DNA of 64,000 nt from Betaproteobacteria bacterium. GTDB taxonomy: Bacteria > Pseudomonadota > Gammaproteobacteria > Burkholderiales > Usitatibacteraceae. Positions 59,909 through 64,000 of this stretch are shown one piece after another. The notes beneath the pieces are model-generated. The model searched no databases and was not told where the DNA came from. It saw nothing but the letters and a program-made list of their open reading frames with translations. Location: the NCBI GenBank assembly GCA_016791265.1, contig JAEUMY010000007.1:124001-188000 (forward strand), in the 5' to 3' direction. Position numbers and translations under genes: made by a program. How positions within the stretch are numbered: the stretch's first letter is position 1; the number at the start of each line of letters is the position of its first letter.

Positions 59909-59920
59909 GCGAATATTCGC
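59909..59920. repeat. GCGAATATTCGC palindrome between phoB and phoR
   Basis: Perfect copy with T/A flanks, 15 bp after the phoB stop. Confidence 0.95.
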
Positions 59921-60087
59921 AGCATCCCGCTGCGGCGGTTCTAGGGTTCTGGGCTCTTGTGACCGGAAGGTGATGGCGGGCGATGAGAGCGTATCTCGGC
60001 GCCGCCTTTCAACACCCGCAGTCACTTTCCGCCACCCCGCACCCCCGGTGCCATAATCCGCCCCATGCCTTGCACCCGCTCGCACTC

Positions 60088-61413
60088 ATGAGCCCGTTTC
60101 GCGACGCCCTGGTCACCGTGGCGGGGCGACTCCTGGTCGCTGCGTTGCCCTTCGCGGTGACGGGATTCTTCATCTGGGGCGCTGCCGGCGCGTGGGCCGC
60201 CATCGCGCTGGTGCTGGGCGTCGCCTTCGTCTATTACGCGGTGAAGCTGGGCCAGCTTTTGCGCTGGCTGGAGGCGCCTGACACGGCCGTGCCCGACGGC
60301 AGCGGCCTCTGGGGCGATGTGCTGTCGCGCCTGTACCGCCTGATGCGCCAGGAGCGTCAGGCGCATCAACAACTGACCGATGCGCTGGCCCGCTTCCAGC
60401 AGGCGGCCGAAGCGGTGCCCGATGGCGCGGTGATGCTGGACGCCGACAACCGCATCATCTGGTGCAACGCCACCGGCGCGCGCGACCTCTCCATCCACAT
60501 GGCCAAGGATCGCGGCGGGCTGATCGCCAACATCGTGCGCCAGCCGGCGTTCGTGGAGGCGCTCAACATGCAGAACTATCGCGAGCCGTTCAGCCTGAAG
60601 GGCCACGGCGCGCCGGACCAGAGCCTCTCGGTCATCATCGTGCCCTTCGGCAGCGACCAAAAACTGGTGCTGGCCCGTGACGTGACTCAACTTGAAAAAC
60701 TGGACACGATGCGCCGCGACTTCATCGCCAACGTGTCGCACGAGTTGCGCACGCCGCTCACCGTGCTGGCGGGATTCGTGGAGACGCTCACCCGGGCGAA
60801 CGACGGCGCGAATCCGGTGACGAACAAGGCGCTCGGCCACATGGAGGCGCAGGCCGCGCGCATGCAGCATCTGGTGGACGATTTGCTCGCGCTGTCCCGG
60901 CTGGAGGACAGCGCGAATCCGCTGGTGGAGCAGGCCATCAACATGCCGGAACTGGTGGCGGCGCTGGCCACCGAGGCGGAGCAGCTTTCGAATGGCAAGC
61001 ACCAGATCAGCATGCGGTCGGGCGATGCCTGGGTCAGCGGCAATCGCGACGAATTGCGAAGCGCGCTCTCGAACCTCGTGACCAACGCCATCCGCTACAC
61101 CCCGACGGGCGGGCACATCGACATCGCGTGGGAGCTGGCGGGCGACGCGCCGGTGTTCAGGGTGAAGGACTCGGGCGAGGGCATCGCCGCCGAGCACATT
61201 CCGCGCCTCACCGAACGCTTTTACCGCGTCGACCGCGGCCGTTCCCGCGCCTCGGGCGGCACCGGGCTGGGGCTCGCCATCGTGAAGCACGTCATCAACC
61301 GCCATCAGGCGCGGCTCGACATCGAGAGCATCGTCGGCCAGGGCAGCACATTCTCGGTGGTGTTTCCCGCCGCGCGCAGGCTGCCCGCGGCGGCGGTGGC
61401 GGCCAATGGTTGA
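60088..61413 (+). CDS. phoR: Phosphate regulon sensor kinase PhoR
   Basis: From ATG 60088 (MSPFRDALVTVAGRLLVAAL) the protein has 441 residues: two membrane helices at about 12-55, a short linker, and a PAS domain at 105-195 (VPDGAVMLDADNRIIWCNAT). HisKA follows with phospho-accepting His near 217 in SHELRTPLTVLAGFVET, then HATPase_c with NLVTNAIRYTPTGG and GGTGLGLAIVKHVINRHQ. It phosphorylates PhoB under phosphate limitation. The phosphate transporter genes pstSCAB and phoU are not in this window. Confidence 0.94.
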   Translation: MSPFRDALVTVAGRLLVAALPFAVTGFFIWGAAGAWAAIALVLGVAFVYYAVKLGQLLRWLEAPDTAVPDGSGLWGDVLSRLYRLMRQERQAHQQLTDALARFQQAAEAVPDGAVMLDADNRIIWCNATGARDLSIHMAKDRGGLIANIVRQPAFVEALNMQNYREPFSLKGHGAPDQSLSVIIVPFGSDQKLVLARDVTQLEKLDTMRRDFIANVSHELRTPLTVLAGFVETLTRANDGANPVTNKALGHMEAQAARMQHLVDDLLALSRLEDSANPLVEQAINMPELVAALATEAEQLSNGKHQISMRSGDAWVSGNRDELRSALSNLVTNAIRYTPTGGHIDIAWELAGDAPVFRVKDSGEGIAAEHIPRLTERFYRVDRGRSRASGGTGLGLAIVKHVINRHQARLDIESIVGQGSTFSVVFPAARRLPAAAVAANG

Positions 61414-61479
61414 CCCGCTGCCAGGGAGGCCAAAGGGCTGGATCAGTTCGCCGGGCTAGAATGCGGGTTGATCCGTATT

Positions 61480-61491
61480 CCGAATATTCGC
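61480..61491. repeat. One-mismatch palindrome abutting the EIIA start codon
   Basis: CCGAATATTCGC ends one base before the ATG at 61493, so the palindrome occupies the ribosome-binding region of the PTS gene. Confidence 0.6.
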
Positions 61492-61492
61492 A

Positions 61493-61897
61493 ATGATCGG
61501 CATTCTCCTGGTCTCCCACGGCACGTTGGGTGAAAGCCTCATCCACTGCGCGAGCCACGTCATGGGCAAGCGTCCCATGTACTTGCGCCAGCTGGGCGTG
61601 ACGGTGCATGACGACCCCGAGGCCATCCTGCCGCAGGCGCGCGATCTCATCCGCTTCCTCGACACCGGCCAGGGCGTCCTGGTGCTGACCGACATCTACG
61701 GGGCTACCCCGTCCAACATCGCATGCAAGCTCCTGGAGACGGGGCGTGTCGAAGGTGTCGCGGGCGTGAATTTGCCGATGCTCATCCGGGCGCTCTCGTA
61801 TCGCGAAAAACTGACCCTGCCCGAACTCATCCAGAAATCCCTTTCCGGCGGCAGCGAAGGCGTGATGCCCATGCCGGTGGGGCACTGCGCGCCCTGA
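61493..61897 (+). CDS. PTS mannose-family EIIA domain protein
   Basis: This 134-residue protein begins MIGILLVSHGTLGESLIHCA, with phosphorylatable His9. TDIYGATPSNIACKLLETGR near residue 66 is the other family motif. There is no EIIB/C partner, so it is likely a regulatory phosphate acceptor of the HPr relay, a common arrangement in betaproteobacteria. The 4-bp gap to ptsH suggests one operon. An imperfect palindrome sits in its ribosome-binding region. Confidence 0.9.
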   Translation: MIGILLVSHGTLGESLIHCASHVMGKRPMYLRQLGVTVHDDPEAILPQARDLIRFLDTGQGVLVLTDIYGATPSNIACKLLETGRVEGVAGVNLPMLIRALSYREKLTLPELIQKSLSGGSEGVMPMPVGHCAP

Positions 61898-61901
61898 AGC
61901 C

Positions 61902-62171
61902 ATGACCACCAAGACGCTCGAAATCATCAACAAGCTGGGGCTTCACGCCCGCGCCTCCGCCAAGCTCACCCAGACGGCGAGCCAGTACGCGAGTGAAGTG
62001 TGGGTGACCCGGAACGGCCGCCGCGTGAACGCGAAGTCCATCATGGGCGTGATGATGCTGGCGGCCGCCAAGGGCGCGGTCATCGAAGTCGAGACCAAGG
62101 GCGAGGACGAGGCCGACGCCATGGCCGCGATCGAAGCGCTCATCGCTGACAAGTTCGGCGAAGGCGAGTAG
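61902..62171 (+). CDS. ptsH: Phosphocarrier protein HPr
   Basis: This 89-residue protein carries the active-site motif NKLGLHARASAKL with His15. The regulatory-site region is NAKSIMGVMMLAAAKG with Ser46. It accepts phosphate from EI and passes it to EIIA. The Ser46 region suggests HPr kinase control could exist, but no hprK is in this window. Confidence 0.95.
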   Translation: MTTKTLEIINKLGLHARASAKLTQTASQYASEVWVTRNGRRVNAKSIMGVMMLAAAKGAVIEVETKGEDEADAMAAIEALIADKFGEGE

Positions 62172-62185
62172 GCGGGCATCACGAC

Positions 62186-63913
62186 ATGGCCTTCATCATC
62201 CACGGACTGGGCGTTTCCGGCGGCATCGCCATCGGCCACGCGCACCTGATGACCGGCGGGTCGCTGGAGGTCGATCACTTCCAGATTCCGAAGGAATTCA
62301 TCACGCGGGAAGTGAAGCGCTTCGACCGCGCCGTGAAGCAGGTGCGCGAGGAGCTGGACGCGCTGGAGAAGTCGGTGAAGGATGACGCGCCCGCGGAGCT
62401 TGCCGCGTTCGTCGGCATGCACCGCATGATCCTCGACGATCCGATGATTTCCGACGCGCCGCGCGATCTCATCCGCGAACAATCCTGCAACGCCGAATGG
62501 GCGCTGAAGGTGGAGCTGGACGCGATGCTGGCCGAGTTCGAGGATGTGCAAGACGAGTACCTGCGCGAACGCAAGAGCGACGTGCGCCAGGTGGTGGAGC
62601 GCATCCTGAACGCGCTCTCAGGCCAGGGCTATGTGGTGCCGGAGAAATTGCAGACACGCGCCGAGGACACCATTCTCGTCGCCTACGATCTGGCGCCGGC
62701 CGATGTGATTCTCTTCAAGGACCATCAAATCGCCGCGTTCATCACCGATCTCGGCGGCGTGACATCGCATACCGCCATCTTGGCGCGCAGCTTGGGCATT
62801 CCCTCGATCCTCGCGCTGCATCACGCCCGCGAGTTGATTCACGAAGATGAGCTCATCATCGTCGACGGCACCCAAGGGGTGGTCATCGTCGACCCGTCGC
62901 CGACGATTCTTTCCGAGTACAAGCTCAAGCAAAACCAGTACGCCATCGAGCGGCAGAAGCTGAAGCGCATCAAGACCGCCCCCGCGACCACGCTCGATGG
63001 CACGGCCATTGAACTCTTCGCCAACATCGAGCTGCCGGGCGACATCGATCAGGTGAAAAGCTGCGGCGCGACGGGCGTGGGCCTGTTCCGCAGCGAGTTC
63101 CTGTTCCTGAATCGGCGCGATCTGCCGGGCGAGGAGGAGCAGTACGAGGCCTATCGAGCGGTCGCCGAGGGATTGAAGGGCCTCACGGTCACCATCCGCA
63201 CCCTCGACATCGGGGCGGACAAGGCGCTGGAAGGCGACGAGGAAGTCATGCCCAACCCGGCGCTGGGCTTGCGCGCCATCCGTTTCTGTCTCGCCGAGCC
63301 GCAGATTTTCAACACCCAGCTGCGGGCGATACTGCGCGCGTCCAAGCACGGCAAGATTCAAATCCTGATTCCGATGTTGTCGTCGCTGGACGAACTGAAT
63401 CAGACCCTCACCGCCATCGCCCACGCCAAGGAGCAGTTGCGGGAGGAAGGCAAAAAGTTCGACGAGGGCATCAGGCTGGGGGGCATGATCGAGATTCCCG
63501 CCGCCGCGCTCACGTTGCCGATGCTGCTGCCGAAGCTCGACTTCATTTCCATCGGCACCAACGACTTGATCCAGTACACGCTCGCCATCGACCGGTCCGA
63601 CGACTCGGTGGCGCATTTGTACGACCCGCTGCATCCGGCGGTGCTGTATCTGGTGGCCCAGACCATCCGCCTGGCCAACGCCGCCGGCAAGCCGGTGACC
63701 GTGTGCGGCGAGATGGCGGGTGACATCGCGTTGACACGGCTTCTGCTGGGTTTCGGCCTGCGCAGCTTTTCGATGCATCCCGCCAACCTGCTGACGGTGA
63801 AGCAGCGCGTGCTCATGTCGAGCCTCGCGGATGCGGAGAGCGTGTCGAACCGGATTCTCAAGGCGGATTCGCCCGAGCGGGTGTTGATGCTCCTGGAAAA
63901 GTTGAACACATGA
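62186..63913 (+). CDS. ptsI: Phosphoenolpyruvate-protein phosphotransferase (EI)
   Basis: This 575-residue EI takes phosphate from PEP. The active-site His is near residue 193 in GGVTSHTAILARSLGIPSI. The PEP-binding domain shows GVGLFRSEFLFLNR, TIRTLDIGADK and FISIGTNDLIQYTLAIDR near 450-470. The C-terminal ALTRLLLGFGLRSFSMHPAN completes the barrel. Start and length are normal. The EIIA-HPr-EI order indicates a regulatory PTS. Confidence 0.96.
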   Translation: MAFIIHGLGVSGGIAIGHAHLMTGGSLEVDHFQIPKEFITREVKRFDRAVKQVREELDALEKSVKDDAPAELAAFVGMHRMILDDPMISDAPRDLIREQSCNAEWALKVELDAMLAEFEDVQDEYLRERKSDVRQVVERILNALSGQGYVVPEKLQTRAEDTILVAYDLAPADVILFKDHQIAAFITDLGGVTSHTAILARSLGIPSILALHHARELIHEDELIIVDGTQGVVIVDPSPTILSEYKLKQNQYAIERQKLKRIKTAPATTLDGTAIELFANIELPGDIDQVKSCGATGVGLFRSEFLFLNRRDLPGEEEQYEAYRAVAEGLKGLTVTIRTLDIGADKALEGDEEVMPNPALGLRAIRFCLAEPQIFNTQLRAILRASKHGKIQILIPMLSSLDELNQTLTAIAHAKEQLREEGKKFDEGIRLGGMIEIPAAALTLPMLLPKLDFISIGTNDLIQYTLAIDRSDDSVAHLYDPLHPAVLYLVAQTIRLANAAGKPVTVCGEMAGDIALTRLLLGFGLRSFSMHPANLLTVKQRVLMSSLADAESVSNRILKADSPERVLMLLEKLNT

Positions 63914-64000
63914 GCGGCGCCATGCGGGAAATCATCGCGGTCAAGCAGGACGGCCAGGGCCGGAAGCGCTGGTTCCGTGGCGACACTTTCGACATCTTCA
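63910..64000 (+). CDS. Partial gene at the right edge
   Basis: A frame opening with ATG 63910 overlaps the ptsI stop by ATGA and runs off the window. Its visible residues are MSGAMREIIAVKQDGQGRKR and WFRGDTFDIF. I cannot identify the product from 30 residues. Confidence 0.6.
   Translation, partial: MSGAMREIIAVKQDGQGRKRWFRGDTFDIF

Noticed and set aside
827..59920. GCGAATATTCGC as CRISPR repeats
   Set aside because: Copies are 15 bp to several kb apart with no regular spacer length and no cas genes.
827..59920. GCGAATATTCGC as a DNA uptake sequence
   Set aside because: Known uptake sequences (Neisseria, Pasteurellaceae) are not palindromic. Copies near terminators and the presence of a ComEA-like gene and pilT/pilU keep the idea alive, but there is no direct support.
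827..59920. GCGAATATTCGC as a transposon end or MITE
   Set aside because: No target duplications or longer inverted repeats accompany most copies, and the proA alignment by eye suggests replacement rather than insertion.

Overview
This looks like the chromosome of a free-living betaproteobacterium of high G+C. The evidence is gene order typical of that class: polA / LOG protein / DUF2782 / thrB / BPSS1780-type membrane protein / uvrD; leuS-lptE-holA; nadD-rsfS-rlmH-maf-rng; yggT-proC-yggS beside pilT-pilU; DUF971-ubiE-ubiJ; and Man-type EIIA-HPr-EI. I cannot name the genus. No rRNA, tRNA, prophage, insertion sequence or CRISPR array was found, so this is mostly core genome.

Layout. 1-8.1 kb: polA (5' end only, minus strand), threonine-branch and repair genes, then a rhombosortase paired with its probable lipoprotein substrate. 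8.2-18.4 kb: a dense plus-strand run covering translation, LPS transport (lptE), replication (holA), proline, NAD, ribosome silencing and RNase G. 18.6-26.5 kb: a dynamin-like GTPase, yggT-proC-yggS, twitching ATPases pilT/pilU and an rRNA methyltransferase. 26.5-36.1 kb: a more fluid stretch with a helix-hairpin-helix gene and its decayed copy, a GGDEF/EAL protein coupled to a pseudopilin, hemJ, a DsbD/ScsB reductase with a thioredoxin-like partner, and the remains of an XRE antitoxin. 36.1-41.7 kb: a minus-strand run of a NodIJ-type ABC exporter, hydrolase, 2Fe-2S protein, VanZ-like protein and gamma-carbonic anhydrase homologue. 42.1-49 kb: two LytS/LytTR two-component modules surrounded by small membrane-protein genes. 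49.2-64 kb: a sodium/solute symporter with a His-rich tail, ubiB, a TonB-dependent receptor, msrA, fbp, ubiJ/ubiE, phoBR and the PTS phosphorelay.

The most striking feature is not a gene. The 12-bp palindrome GCGAATATTCGC occurs 25 times without mismatch in 64 kb, about once per 2.6 kb, where well under one copy is expected by chance. At least five one-mismatch relatives are also present. Fifteen perfect copies lie inside genes, always in one of two reading frames (Ala-Asn-Ile-Arg or Arg-Ile-Phe-Ala). Ten are intergenic, several next to terminators. This resembles the HIP1 palindrome of cyanobacteria in behaviour but not in sequence. I know of no description of this motif, though I could not search.

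Other repeat activity is also visible: a GGCGGAAGGC/GGCGGTAGGC family at three loci, one running into the lptE signal peptide; a GCATCCCCGC family, one copy of which separates proC from a broken duplicate of its own 5' end; a tandem array of 141-143 bp units; and G-rich tracts. An 18-bp motif shared upstream of two small membrane-protein genes, with a weaker copy upstream of lytS2, may be a LytTR-type operator.
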